Shown here piece by piece: positions 1 through 10,717 of a stretch of DNA of 64,000 nt. The notes under the pieces are model-generated. The model searched no databases, was not told the DNA's origin, and saw only the letters and a list, made by a program, of their open reading frames with translations. Where the stretch lies: contig NC_045149.1 in the NCBI RefSeq assembly GCF_008831285.2, positions 8,954,417-9,018,416 on the forward strand, read 5' to 3'. Made by a program: the position numbers and the translations under genes. Origin of the DNA: Nymphaea colorata (lineage: Eukaryota; Streptophyta; Magnoliopsida; Nymphaeales; Nymphaeaceae). The stretch's first letter is position 1, and each line of letters begins with the position of its first letter.

Positions 1-572
1 GTCAACACTTCTCAATACAAACAAGATAGCATTTGCTAGGACGAGAGAGTACGGGCATGGCTATGCATGGTGCATAGCTTTCAGGGCACAACAATTGTAC
101 CTCTGGCCTACTTCTGTTGGTATCTCTGCCCACTTTTGTGAGTACTTGGCTGGCATGCATAATAACCTATACACAATGCAAATGTGCACATGCTTGTGCT
201 TCCATCCTTTAAATACATGGTTGATGGTTGCTATATGCTGACCAGTTGTATTATTTATCATTTGAAAAGCGATATACTATTAAACCTAAAGAAAGAGGAA
301 AAGAGAGAGTTGATAATAAAAATATATGGAGAGTCAGAGGTAGAGACACACAAACAACCTCAGTATTAAAAAATAAACCTTTTAACGTTAAACTCTAGAG
401 TAATGCCTACAGAATAGCTCCTCTGCCCGACCACCTCCTCGCTGAGAGAGAGAGAAGCACTCGACCTCATTCGTATTTTGCTACTGGTTTTAGCAGTAGG
501 ACCCTCATTCGGACATGACTTAGATGTTCTCGCAGGCAGTGCCAACACTCGACCTCGCCTGATCGAACAGGC
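1..572. other. Flanking DNA left of the hAT element, no gene identified
   Basis: No splice-consistent or recognisable coding region is visible here. Short open frames exist on both strands but none resembles a family I know. The sequence continues, after removal of the hAT element at 581-5388, into the DNA at 5397. Confidence 0.5.
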
Positions 573-580
573 AGAACACC
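573..580. repeat. Target-site duplication, left copy (AGAACACC)
   Basis: This octamer directly abuts the left terminus of the hAT element and is identical to 5389-5396. Confidence 0.9.
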
Positions 581-594
581 TAGGGCTGCACAAC

Positions 595-760
595 AAGTCA
601 AGCTACTCGAGCTCAACTCGTTTAAGCTTGACTCATAAGCGAGTTCGAGCTGCATCTTTATCTAAACGAGTCGAGCTCGAGTTTGCGGGTCGACTCGTTT
701 AACTAAACGAGTCGAGCTCGAGTTTACTCAACTGGACTTGTTAAAGCTCGACTCGGCTCG
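595..760. repeat. Left subterminal GAGCTCGAG-type repeat cluster
   Basis: Many copies of an imperfect motif around CGAGCTCGAGTTT occur in both orientations. The right end has the matching cluster. In hAT elements such clusters bind transposase; that role is inferred here. Confidence 0.75.
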
Positions 761-844
761 AATGTATTAAAATACCGGTTTTTTAAAACCCGTTCAGAAT
801 CGTCTCAGGTGAGAAACACTTTTTTGTTTTAGGGTTTCATTTTC

Positions 845-1085
845 TCCAACTCCGACTATCCTCCTGGCTCTCTGCCTCTCTCCGACTTCTCCTTCTCTTC
901 TCCCTGCCTCTCTCCGACTTCTCCTTCTCTTCTCCCATTATCCCTCTACCTCTCTTCGGCTTCTCCTTCTCTTCTCCCGTTATCCCTCTTCCTCTCTGCC
1001 TCTCTCCGACTTCTCCTTCTCCCGTTATCCCTCTTCCTCTCTGCCTCTCTCCGACTTCTCCTTCTCTTCTCCCGTTCTCAGTCTG
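845..1085. repeat. Pyrimidine-rich minisatellite
   Basis: A unit of roughly 45-55 bp built from CTCTCTGCCTCTCTCCGACTT and TCTCCTTCTCTTCTCCCGTT repeats about five times with deletions. It lies just inside the left subterminal cluster of the hAT element. No coding meaning is apparent. Confidence 0.75.
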
Positions 1086-1861
1086 TGAGTGACTGAAACT
1101 TTTCCTTCATTGTGAGTTTGCAACCCTAACGGCCTACCGCCTAACCTTTACTCGCCTGCAGGCCACTTCCTTTATCCTTCAAGCCTTCAAGGTCAACCGG
1201 CTACTCTGCTCTGCTTTCAGCCCAAGGTTCCTGCATGTGTAAGTTCCTGTTGAAGATTCCTGCTTGTGTAAGTTCTCTCTCTCTCTCACACGCTTTTTTT
1301 TCTGCATTATTTCTCTTGTTTTCATTGTGATTCCTATTTTTATCGGTTTATTGGTTTTTCTAATGTTTTTGTTTAGTTGTAGTCCACATTTCTATGTAAC
1401 TGGTCTGTGCCTTCAAGTAAGCTATGATCCAGAGATTAGAATAGCTAGATAAATGAATATCTCAATCTGCCTGTCTGGGGTTTATTTCATTTTCCTTTGT
1501 TGGTCTTCCATATATGTGAATGGTTCCTTTGTTTTATTCAGCTATGATCTGGAGTTTACCGTGGACCATAAGCTTGTTGCTGTCAGCAATGGAGACTTAC
1601 TTTGTCAGGTTTGTACTGCCTTGTTCATCTCATCTATCTTTTCATTAGTTTTTCATGTATATCAGTGGGTCGATAGTTTGGAGAAATTATGAATGGATAT
1701 TGCTTATTATTGAGTCTGCAGACTATGGCGTGCAACAATTTGTAGGAGTCATAATGGGGCATTATGCCTATGTTGATGCGGCTAGTTTATGAGTCCTAAT
1801 TCTCCATTTTATCTATATCTTCAATTAATTTCTAGTCCTTCGTATAACTGGTTGTTTTAGT

Positions 1862-2563
1862 TTACAAAACCCTGCAAGGGCTTCTTCTTTCTTGATGACG
1901 GTGTTGTTCCTCATATTCCACCCGGGCATACACCTCCTCAATTCCAGGGGTCTCGTCACAGTTGAGAATTTGACTCATAATGGATTCAAACTCATCACGC
2001 AGACTTCCCAGAAAAATAAAAGTGCGGTCTATCCATTCTTTCTGCCAGTACAGTTCATGGTCAAAACCACAATTCCAGTCATCATTCACATGATCATCCA
2101 GTTCCTCCCATTTAATCTTCAGGGCTGCATAGAAGGAAGCCACAGACAAGTCACCCTGTTTAAGAGAATAGATGCTGCATTTAATCTGGTATGTACGCAG
2201 GACTCTCTTTTTACGGCCATACATCCTCGCAAGTACAGTCCACATGTCATATGAGGTTAACTTTTGCAAAATAAGGGGCTGAATATCTGTAGAAACAGAA
2301 CTAATAATCCAAACCTTAACTTGATTATCTTCCAACGCCCAAGTCGCCCATCCAGGATCAGTTTTACTAGGCGCAGGTTTCTCCCCAGTGATATAGGGCA
2401 GACGACCGCGACTAGTGATCCCAATTTCAAGCGCAGCAGACCAAGAGAGATAATTGTCTTTGTTCAGCTGAATAGAGGTGACAGGAACATGCAAATTTTC
2501 GCTCTTGGTATTGCTGCCCATGTCAAAGGTAATATCGGTCTTGGAGGTCATCTCTTCAGCCAT
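1862..2563 (-). pseudogene. Copia-type gag (UBN2 family) remnant
   Basis: The reading frame of 233 residues starts at the ATG complementary to 2561-2563 and stops at 1862. It matches the plant Copia gag pattern: an N-terminal block with LNKDNYLSWSAALE, then a central ITSYDMW-like block reading LTSYDMWTVLARMYG, and a segment YQIKCSIYSLKQGDLSVASFYAALK. It lies downstream of an LTR and primer-binding site in the same orientation (2932-3213 and 2920-2931). No zinc knuckle, protease, integrase or reverse transcriptase follows, and no second LTR is visible below 1862, so only the 5' part of the element is present. Inference: a truncated insertion inside the hAT element. Confidence 0.75.
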
Positions 2564-2931
2564 AACGACCACAAAAAAATCCAATAGTCAGAGAGTACCA
2601 AAAAAACGCAGGAGGAGGACCCGGGCACTGTGGCACTTTGCCTACAATGGAGGACGGGCAGCGGCAGAGCAACAGGATTTTCGGCAAGCAGGCACAGGGC
2701 GGCGAACAAGCAAGGCGACGGCGGGCGGCGTCGAACTGCGAGCTGCGTTGGTGCACCCAGGCGACGTCGGGCGGTGGCGCACGCCAGGCGACGGCGGGCG
2801 GCGGTGGGATGATGAGCTGCGTCGGCGGCGGGACTTAGAACTCCAGCAAGGTCAGACTTAGGGTTCCAAAAGAAACCCCAAATCACACACGAACGAAGAA
2901 GCCAAACAACACGATTTTGGCTCTGATACCA

Positions 2932-3213
2932 TGTAAAAATACATAGCGGAAGAAGAGAAAGAAAAGCAAACACAGGATTTACGTGAAAAACCTCAGAACG
3001 AGGTGAAAGACCACGGCTCTAATCTAGGGGCAAAACCGTAACCCTAGGAGAGAGAAAACTTAATTCACTTAATCAACAATTACAATAAGTGATTAGAATA
3101 AAAGAGGGAGGAAGAGAGACCCACCTAAGGAACCGAGCCCATCCTCGATTCCCATGCCCATGGGTACCGGGTCCATATCCAGACCCGGTTCCCTATTACA
3201 TGGTATTCTAACA
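2932..3213 (-). mobile_element. 5' LTR of the truncated Copia copy
   Basis: Read on the minus strand the repeat starts TGTTAGAATACC at 3213 and ends GTATTTTTACA at 2932, a TG..CA pair. The initiator tRNA-Met primer-binding site TGGTATCAGAGC follows at once (complement of 2920-2931). The partner 3' LTR is missing. Confidence 0.75.
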
Positions 3214-3614
3214 ATCTGCGGGACCTGCATTTTTTTATTAAGTGCCGTTTATAATTTCTGATCTTTGTGCCATTGTGATTCATTTAATTGATTTTTTTTA
3301 TGTTTCCCAAGTGCAATGAGTAATAACTGTTGGTATCAACATTCTTTTGAAGTCTTAGCCAGCTCGCCATTATGTCATCTCCTTGAACACTGTTTTTCCA
3401 AAATCAGAAGTATGTCATAGAATGCAGTCTCAAGATTGGTTCTTTTCACATTTCAAGCTTAGTTTCTTTAAGTAGAAGCTCACTGAGGTAAACGATAGTG
3501 TTAATTTTCGTAGGTTTCTTAGTAGCAACTAGCAACATGTTCTGCTTCGTTCTGTCATTTTCTTTTATGTTATGATGATTTTGTCTGAAGTTATACTCCA
3601 TACCCTGTTGTTTT

Positions 3615-4200
3615 AGGTGTATCATCAGCGGAGGATTGTGAATATCAAATTTCTGAGTTGGAAGAAATTCTGGATTCTAAGGTTACTTGAAGCTTTTTTA
3701 TTTGCTTTGTTTTAATGTTTTGTTTTTATAAGTTCTCTAGAACTTCCCTTCACTTGTATCATTTCATTGTCTAGGTTTTTAATTTGGAAGACAGAAATGA
3801 TCTAGAAGTGCATGTCCCTATGGCTATAGAAATTAAAAGGTATTACAGTTCATGGTTTGTCAATGTGGACCTCAAAGGAGAGATGGACTCTTTGTGGACA
3901 AAGGTGAATCTTGTTTCTTCAGGCTCCATATTCTTGATTTGCTTCCTTCTTTACTGATCTTTTTTCTTAAACAGTTTGTTGAACCAGAGTTGCCATACCC
4001 CTAAAGAAATGAGGTGCTCTGGCCCATGCAGAAGCACGTCCATTGCATGGTTGATCTGAGATTGCCCAGGAAGGGCACAAGTACAAGTGGTGATCCCCAA
4101 AGTGAATGTTGGACGCACTTGATCAGTGGCTTTTAGGCAATTAAATGGCCTCGTGGAACTGCCATCTTCGTTTACAGGTTTCTGTCAGGATATGGTGGTA
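3615..4200 (+). other. Exon-like blocks of unknown origin inside the hAT element
   Basis: Two blocks bounded by AG and GT have open frames with ordinary protein composition: about 3619-3682 (…AEDCEYQISELEEILDSK) and 3775-3903 (…NLEDRNDLEVHVPMAIEIK, then YYSSWFVNVDLKGEMDSLWTK). A third stretch, about 3975-4180, reads on with one or two stops and includes WPRGTAIFVYR. I do not recognise the protein family. The pattern looks like consecutive exons of a host gene carried by the transposon, now disrupted, but no parent gene is in this window. Confidence 0.4.
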
Positions 4201-5019
4201 AAATTTTCAGGTCATTTTCAATCTTCTATGAGACCTAAAATCATTAGATATGATATTCTGAAATAGAGGTAACACCAATTAGTGGAGTGGCTCATCCGAT
4301 TAGTGACTGACTGACTGGTAAGTGGTCGCTTGCATTGCAAGATTAAGCATGGCTGTCCTGTGATGCAAATTAGTGAGAAGATCTATTCATTGTTTGCTGG
4401 TATCTTCATATCCACAAGGCATACCAATGAGAAAAATTGTGCTATGGGAGCACTTGTATTATCTGATGTATTCCATATGACTTTGTCCCATGTGATGCAT
4501 ACCCATAGTTTGAAAGATGCATCATGTTGGCCTTGCATGGCAGTGGGATGCTGTATGTTAAAAATCTGGCTTTATGCTCATTCTTTTGTGGTATTTCTGT
4601 AAAAAATTTCATAAGATGCTACACCTTAGCCTTTTCCCTGATAACTTTTGTGCACTTTCTAAGTTATTTTATGTCTATGCTTCTCAGTTATGTCCACGTC
4701 TTTAATAGTGTACATGTTTGTGATTTGGTGGAAGCGAATATGTCAATTTCTTTTCATTACATAATTCCTTGTATGATTCCATATGCTCATTCCTTGTGGA
4801 AATATATGAAGGCTGTTAAGGTGTGTATGCAAAGGGATGGAGTTGCACTGGACATCGAAGAAAATGCTTCTCCACATGTTCTTTTGAGTAATTATTTGAA
4901 GGAGGCATTGCAGATTTTTAAAGGGTATTTATCAGCTAGTAGGTTCTTGCCTCTTGGTTACCAAAATCTTGTTTCTGTTGCAATAGATAAGTTTTCTTTT
5001 TTGTGTTCCTTGGTAACGA

Positions 5020-5386
5020 GTTAATCGAGCCTTAATTGTGCTCGATAAGGATGAGTACCAAACGAGTTTATCAAGCCTTAATCGAGCTCGATAAGGATGA
5101 GTAGTAACGAGTTTATCGAGCGTTAATCGAGCTTCATAAGATGAGTACCAAACGAGTTTATTGAACCTTAATCGAGCTCGAGCTTGACAAGTGAGGATGA
5201 ATACCAAACGAGTTTATCGAGCTTAATCGAGTCGAGCTCAAGCTCGACACGTGACTATCGAGTCAAGTTCGAGCTAGTGTAGTCGAGCTATTTTCGAGTT
5301 CGAGTCGAGCCGAGCTCGAGGTCTTACTTAGTCGAGCCGAGTTCGAGCTGGCCGAGCTCGGGCTCGACTCGGCTCGTGTTCAGCCC
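5020..5386. repeat. Right subterminal repeat cluster with tandem units
   Basis: Units of roughly 60 bp containing AACGAGTTTATCGAGC followed by TTAATCGAGC and GATGAGTA repeat four to five times at about 5027-5235. They grade into dense CGAGCTCGAG motifs up to the terminus. Confidence 0.75.
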
Positions 5387-5388
5387 TA

Positions 5389-5396
5389 AGAACACC
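5389..5396. repeat. Target-site duplication, right copy (AGAACACC)
   Basis: This octamer directly abuts the right terminus of the hAT element and matches 573-580 base for base. Confidence 0.9.
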
Positions 5397-5635
5397 TCTT
5401 GCATCTGAGGTTGTCAGAGTGAGGTTCGTGGAGGTGACGTCTTGATGCACGAAGCATGAGAGAAGACAGAGATCGTGCATTCCTCCTCCTTTTTGTTCTT
5501 TTAGTCTCCGCGTGGTAGCATCGGTAGGAGTTGCAGGGAAGGGTTTGGTGGTTGGATGAAGAGGCAGACCATATCAAAGCGCCCCCCAAGATCTAGAAGA
5601 AACAAATGGTTCGGGCCAAGATTGATAGTGTACTA
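5397..5635. other. Short unique stretch between the hAT and Copia elements
   Basis: This DNA lies between the two insertions. Together with 1-572 and the sequence after 10717 it forms the pre-insertion locus. No recognised gene is visible. Confidence 0.5.
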
Positions 5636-5640
5636 GAAGG

Positions 5641-5975
5641 TGAGCAGAAAAGAGACTCAAGAAATGAACCCATGGTCTTTACTTATAATAGAATTACAAG
5701 CACTATCAAAATCATTTCCTGAATTACAAGGATTGTTTCAATCTTTACAAGAAAAAGCAATATTTAATTTACAGTTGTTATTTTCCTGTTTGGTTGTTAT
5801 GCCTCCTAACTTGACTGTTGCATCTTTATCTCTTGTTGTCTTGTCGATAATCTTAGTAATTGTTTGGCCAGCTGTTGTTTGTTTATTACTACCACCGTTA
5901 TCTTGGCTAGATGTCGTTTCCTTATCAATACTACCATTATCGCCTTTACCATCATTACTGCCAGTATTGACTTTA
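5641..5975 (-). repeat. 3' LTR of the Copia element at 5641-10712
   Basis: It aligns with 10303-10712 but has an internal deletion of about 75 bases near 5675. It is preceded on the minus strand by a weak purine tract (GAGGGACGC). Confidence 0.8.
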
Positions 5976-6020
5976 GCGTCCCTCAAATAGGCCGCAATAT
6001 GGAAAGTGCAAGTTTGCCTC

Positions 6021-7378
6021 TTAAAATTCGAAGGTGGTTATTGAAAGAGTTTCCGTAAATATGTCAGGATGAATGAAACAAACTGAGTGGTAAGAAGACC
6101 GAGTGCAACCATTTCCCTTAAGAAATGATAATCCAATTCCACATGCTTCATACAATAATGAAAAACGGGTTTTATGGATACTTAAAGTGCCTATAGGTTT
6201 CACAATAGAGAACAGGTGGTTCCGAGATGCCATTGAGAGACACTCAGCAGCGGCAGACGCCATTGAGCGACACTCACCCTTGGTGGTAGATTTAGCCACT
6301 GTGGATTCCTCCTTTGCTGTCCATGAGATAGGATTAGTCCCAAGAAATGTAACAAAATCAGTAGTGGAGCGACGAGTTTCTTGACAGCCAGCCTAGTCAA
6401 AATGAGAGAAGGCATGAAGTTGAATTTGCCCTTGAGAATATAAATGACATCTAAAACTAATGGAGCCACTAACATATCGAATAAGCTTTTTAACCAGTTG
6501 GAAATGACTTATCATAGGTGTTTGCATGTATTAACTAATGAAGTTGATAGCAAAAGAAATGTTGGCTGTGTAAAAGTGAGATATTGTAATCCTCCAACCA
6601 AGCTTTGAAAAAGTATATGATCCAAAAAAGGAGTATCATCAACTGGAGTTTTATAATTTTGAATCAAGGGAGTGAAATGATGTCATTGTAACACTTTCTA
6701 TCGAGCTATAGGCATACTGTTTTTTATTGAGAAAGAGCCCACCTGAAAGTTTAATTACTTCTATTCTAACTAAGTGATAGAGATAACCCAAATCCTTCAT
6801 AGAAAACTCCTAATATCCCAAATGAATTCTTGGAGAAGCATAGAATTGCTGCCAGTTAAGATTATATCATCAGCGTACATGAGTAGGGGTATAATGCCAC
6901 GTCCTTCTTTGTAAATAAATAATGAAAGGTCAGAATGCTGGAAAAAAAGCCTTTTGATAGAAGATAAGTGTCAAATAGGTTATATCATGCTTTGCCGCAA
7001 GCCAAATAGGGCTCTATGCAGCTTGCATATATAACTTGGTTTTTGGCCATTCTGTTGATTGTTCAATAAACATAGTTTGATCCAAATCGCCATGTAAAAA
7101 GGCTTTTTCACATCCATTTGCCTGATGTCCCAATTGTGAGATAGAGCAATAGTTAGCACAATTCTAATAGTCGTTGGCTTTATAACATGAAGAAAAGTTT
7201 CTAGAAAATCAATGTCATGCACTTGATTGAACCCACAAGCAACAAGCCTAGCCTTTAGTCGCTCTACAGTTCCATCACTCTTGAGTTTTTTTTTAAACAC
7301 CCACCGAGTTGAAATGACATGCATACCTTGTTTGTGTGGTACCAACGTCCATGTGTGGCACTGTTCCAAGGCATGCAT
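6021..7378 (-). pseudogene. Copia reverse transcriptase and RNase H, degenerate
   Basis: The reverse transcriptase starts with HALEQCHTWTLVP and STRWVFKKKLKSDG and continues to RLKARLVACGF. The catalytic tetrad, complement of about 6866-6877, reads YADD where YVDD is usual. RNase H remnants lie at 6021-6475 and include VAKSTTKGEC. The frame is broken many times, so no enzyme can be made. Confidence 0.72.
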
Positions 7379-7709
7379 CTTTTCCTTTGTGGCAGCGACA
7401 CAACCTAGATCCTTAAGAGCATGCTTAATAATTTTATGTTCAATTGGTACTGTTAATGCCCAAAAATACTTGAGATTTGGTTTTTCTAGATACCAGCCTT
7501 AGCCCGAGTTACCATGCAGTGAGAATTTGAGCTCGTGGAGAGTTGACTAGACTGACTTCCTTCATGATGGCTTTCCTGACTTGGCCGTCTTTCTTCATGC
7601 TGATGTGCCTCATTTTCTGTTGAAAAAAATGATCAATTTCTTATATAACATGTCTCTTGTGATGAAATATTGTCTAATGAACCATCGTGCAAGAGATGAT
7701 GGTGGTTGA

Positions 7710-8854
7710 TCACTCGACATGAATCTTTTTTGTTTTCATTGAAATATTTGGGCAACAATCTAGTTCAGTCCAATCGCTATAGGTAACACCTTCTTTATAA
7801 TTTGACATAGAAGAAAATAATGCTCTAAATTGTTTATATGGAAAAATGCTTTCATCAAAGACAACATGTCGGGATAAGCACATTCTTCCTCTAGGTGGAT
7901 ACAAGCACTTGTATCCCTTATGTGTAATACATTGTGTATTACTATATCCCAAAAACATGCATGGTAGAGACCTTGGGCTCAAGTTTGTTGAGAGCGTAGT
8001 CTCTTAGATATGGAAAACATTTAGTCCCAAGTGTTCTTAAACATGAGTAAGGAGGACTTTTTCCAAAAGCAAGTTTAAAACAAGACTTCATCTTCAACAT
8101 TCGAGTGGGTAGTTTATTAATAAGACAGTCTGCAGTGAAAAAAGTTTCAACCCAGTAGCGAGCTAGTATATTTGCGTTGAACATCATTGCCAACCCAAGT
8201 TCCACGATGGCTCTATGGCATTGTTTTGCCATTCCATTTTGTGGTGTGTCATAGGACAGGCCTTGTGGTGATGTATTCCATTTTCTTGCAGATACGGTGA
8301 TAGTTTAAGACTATTGAAATCACCTCCTTCATCCGTTTGAAACTTCTTAATTTTCTTATCAAACTGATTTTCAACATATTCATGAAAAATTGTAAATACT
8401 TGGTGTAATTCTAATTTGTGGTGCAAGGGATAGAACCAAGTGAACCATGTGGCCTCGTCAATAAAAACAGCATAAAATCAGAATTTATCAACTGAAATAA
8501 TTGGAGTTGGTCCCCATAAATTACAGTGAACCTTGTCAAGACCATTTTCACAATGTTCATCCACTAGTAAGAAAGGAAGACAACATATTTTTGCTATCTG
8601 TTGACTAAAACCTGTCACACAAATAGCCTTTTATTTGCAAGAAAATCTACTACCTCTTTATGAATATTGCCTAGACGTTGGTGCCATATTTCTGTATTCA
8701 TTGCTTGAAATCTTGTAGAGAAATATACTTCATGGATCTGGTCGCTGTCTTCTCCTTTATTTTCAAGTGCATAGAGATCTTCATGCCTCTTCCCCATAAT
8801 TACCACCTTGTTGGTCGTCTTTTCCTTCACAACAAACTCATTAGTTGAAAACAC
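7710..8854 (-). pseudogene. Copia integrase region, degenerate
   Basis: The pre-integrase block NTEIWHQRLGNIHKEVVDFL is at 8615-8854. The integrase core follows with FQTDEGGDFNSL and a TP-x-NG-x-E-like site decayed to THHKMEWQNNAIE. The C-terminal block ends with LPCMFLGYSNTQ and RGRMCLSRHVVFDES. Several frameshifts separate the blocks. Confidence 0.72.
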
Positions 8855-9065
8855 AAAAATATAAGGGAGATCAGATGTTAATTGACTGACAAAGATAAGA
8901 TTTTTCGTGATCTTGAGAACGACTAAAACATTATCAAGAATAAGTTTTTGTCACCCATTTGCTATAGTAGCCTGTCTAACATGAGTACTATCTAATTTTT
9001 CTCTATTTCCAACTATTACTTTATCTGTCCCAAAATATTTTCATAGAGAATTGAGATTGCCTATG

Positions 9066-9580
9066 TTAGATATCTACATGAGTCGAGACACCGATGTCGA
9101 AAAACCATTGTTGATCCTGACTATCAGTTGTTTTCATGGCGGCTAATACTTGTGGGACCTGTTGTAGCCGAAACGCCAGATTAAATCTATGCCAGCAATT
9201 GAAAGTGCTATGGTTCTTCTTGCTGCATATTTGGCATATAACGCCCTTGTCCTGAGCCGATCGGTTCTGATTGTCATCTTTATTTTTGTTGTTTGAGATC
9301 CATGAACCACCTTGACTAGCTTGCATAAAGCCACGTCCTTTGGAATTAAAGCTTTGATTTTTTCCTCCTTTGTTCCTTTGATTTATTTTTTCCTACATAT
9401 TTTGCATATAACGCCCTTTTCCTGAGCCAATCGGTTCTGATTGCCATCTTTATTTCTGTTGTTTGAGATCCATGAACCACCTTGATTAGCTTGCATAAAG
9501 CCACGTCCTTTGGAATTAAAGCTTTGATTTTTTCCTCCTTTGTTCCTTTGATTTGTTTGGTAGTGACTAGTAAAAGCAAC
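9066..9580 (-). pseudogene. Copia zinc knuckle and protease, with a tandem duplication
   Basis: The knuckle CQICSKKNHSTFNC fits C-x2-C-x4-H-x4-C and sits at about 9200-9240. Downstream QQWFFDIGVSTHVDI is the protease active-site region; the usual D-S-G has become D-I-G. A segment of 170 bp covering the knuckle is present twice in tandem (about 9230-9395 and 9400-9565), and the second copy is frameshifted. Confidence 0.68.
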
Positions 9581-9639
9581 TTGGGTGCGAGGGGAATCTC
9601 CTTCTAACGTCCTCATATTTCATGATTTTGAGGAAGTGT

Positions 9640-10303
9640 GACTACCTCAAGATATAAGGGTGCTGGTGGTTTCAAAATGGTTGTTAGTTATGGTTGTTTG
9701 TAAGGATTCATAATCCCTTCTGAGACCAGTGAGAAGCCAAAAAACTTTAGTCTCATATGCAATAGGTTTTTCAACGGCAGAGAGCTCCTCAGAAATTTTT
9801 TTAACACTTCGAATGTATTCATCGATAGACGAATTCCTTTTCTTATGCATTTGAGGTTTTTGCATAAGAAACATTTCCCATTCCTTAAACTTATTAGCAA
9901 AATGCTGAGTTAAGGTGGTCCATACCTCCATGAAAATCTTTTGTCCAATGATAATGCTCAAGATCTCCTCATCAAGAATTCCAATGATCCATCTTGTAAG
10001 TAGTCGATCTGACTTTTGTCATGCGAGATAGTCAGGATTAAGTTCTATGATTGCATTTCCATTAGAGGTGGTGAGAAACTGTGCGGGAGACTGATATTCT
10101 TCGTCTAGAAAACTAGTCATATCCAGGCTCTCAATGAGCCCCATCATTTGCATTTGCCATAGCAGAAAATTATTTTGATTAAGCTTGATTGACACAAAGT
10201 TGGCTACACTCAGATTATATGCGTATAGATATTTGGTTGGAGCAAATGCTGATCTTTGAGAAGGATTGTCATGCTCCATGTGGTCATCCTGCTCTGATAC
10301 CAT
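9640..10303 (-). pseudogene. Copia gag, degenerate
   Basis: The N-terminal part from the ATG at 10303 has a plant Copia gag look (FVSIKLNQNNFLLWQMQMMG, then LDEEYQSPAQF). The next block, at 9647-9961, carries EVWTTLTQHFANKF and LLTGLRRDYESL, again typical of gag. A frame break lies near 10010. The start ATG overlaps the LTR and primer-site junction, so it may be fortuitous. Confidence 0.7.
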
Positions 10304-10712
10304 GAAGGAAAAAAAGAGTCAAGAAATGAACGCCTGGTATAAATGGTTCGGTGTAAACTCGCACCTACGTCTATGGAAATGACAACTATCATTTTTTATA
10401 ATGATATAGACCTAGATCTCCAAAATAGAATTACAAACACCATCAAACTCATTTCCTGAATTACAGGGATTGTTTCGATCTTTACAAGAGGAAACAATAT
10501 TTAATTTAAATTGTTATTTCCCTGTTGTTGTGCCTCCCTGTTTGACAGCTGCATCTTTATCTCTTGTTGTCTTGTCGATAGTCTTAGTAACTGCTTGGCC
10601 AGCTGCTGTTGTTTATTACTTCCACCATTATCTTGGCCAGATGTTGTTTCCTTATCAATACCACCTATACCACCATTATCGCCTTTACTCATTACCACCA
10701 GTATTGTCTTTA
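10303..10712 (-). repeat. 5' LTR of the Copia element at 5641-10712
   Basis: It matches 5641-5975 through most of its length, for example in the blocks containing TTTCCTGAATTACA and CTTATCTTGGCCAGATG. It ends in TCA immediately before the primer-binding site. Confidence 0.82.
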
Positions 10713-10717
10713 GAAGG

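Larger units (their letters stand above)
581..5388. mobile_element. hAT-superfamily DNA transposon with intact ends and 8-bp target duplication
   Basis: The left end begins TAGGGCTG at 581 and the right end finishes CAGCCCTA at 5388, an exact inverted pair of 8 bases that continues imperfectly inward. The element is flanked by the 8-bp direct repeat AGAACACC at 573-580 and 5389-5396. An 8-bp duplication is the known signature of hAT insertion. Both subterminal zones (about 600-760 and 5020-5385) are packed with GAGCTCGAG and CGAGTTTA-like motifs, as expected for transposase-binding arrays. I see no BED zinc finger or hAT catalytic domain inside, so it is probably non-autonomous. The interior holds a minisatellite, a partial Copia copy and exon-like blocks. 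The orientation is undefined. Confidence 0.88.
5641..10712 (-). mobile_element. Copia LTR retrotransposon, decayed, with 5-bp target duplication
   Basis: The element reads 5' to 3' on the minus strand. The 5' LTR is 10303-10712 and the 3' LTR is 5641-5975. GAAGG flanks it at 5636-5640 and 10713-10717. The primer-binding site TGGTATCAGAGC starts right after the 5' LTR. The internal order is gag, CCHC knuckle, protease, integrase, reverse transcriptase, RNase H, which is the Copia order. Frames are broken by many stops and shifts. The 3' LTR lacks about 75 bases that the 5' LTR has. The LTR outer ends read TA..CA rather than TG..CA in both copies. Confidence 0.85.

Noticed and set aside
2920..2931. 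tRNA-like sequence near LTRs (also 50505-50516 and 55550-55561)
   Set aside because: These 12-base stretches are primer-binding sites complementary to initiator tRNA-Met, not tRNA genes. I found no tRNA gene in the window.
9225..9570. CRISPR-like spaced repeats
   Set aside because: The repeats are two adjacent copies of a retrotransposon segment, with no spacers and no cas genes, in a plant genome. The subterminal hAT arrays were also considered and rejected because their units are not evenly spaced.
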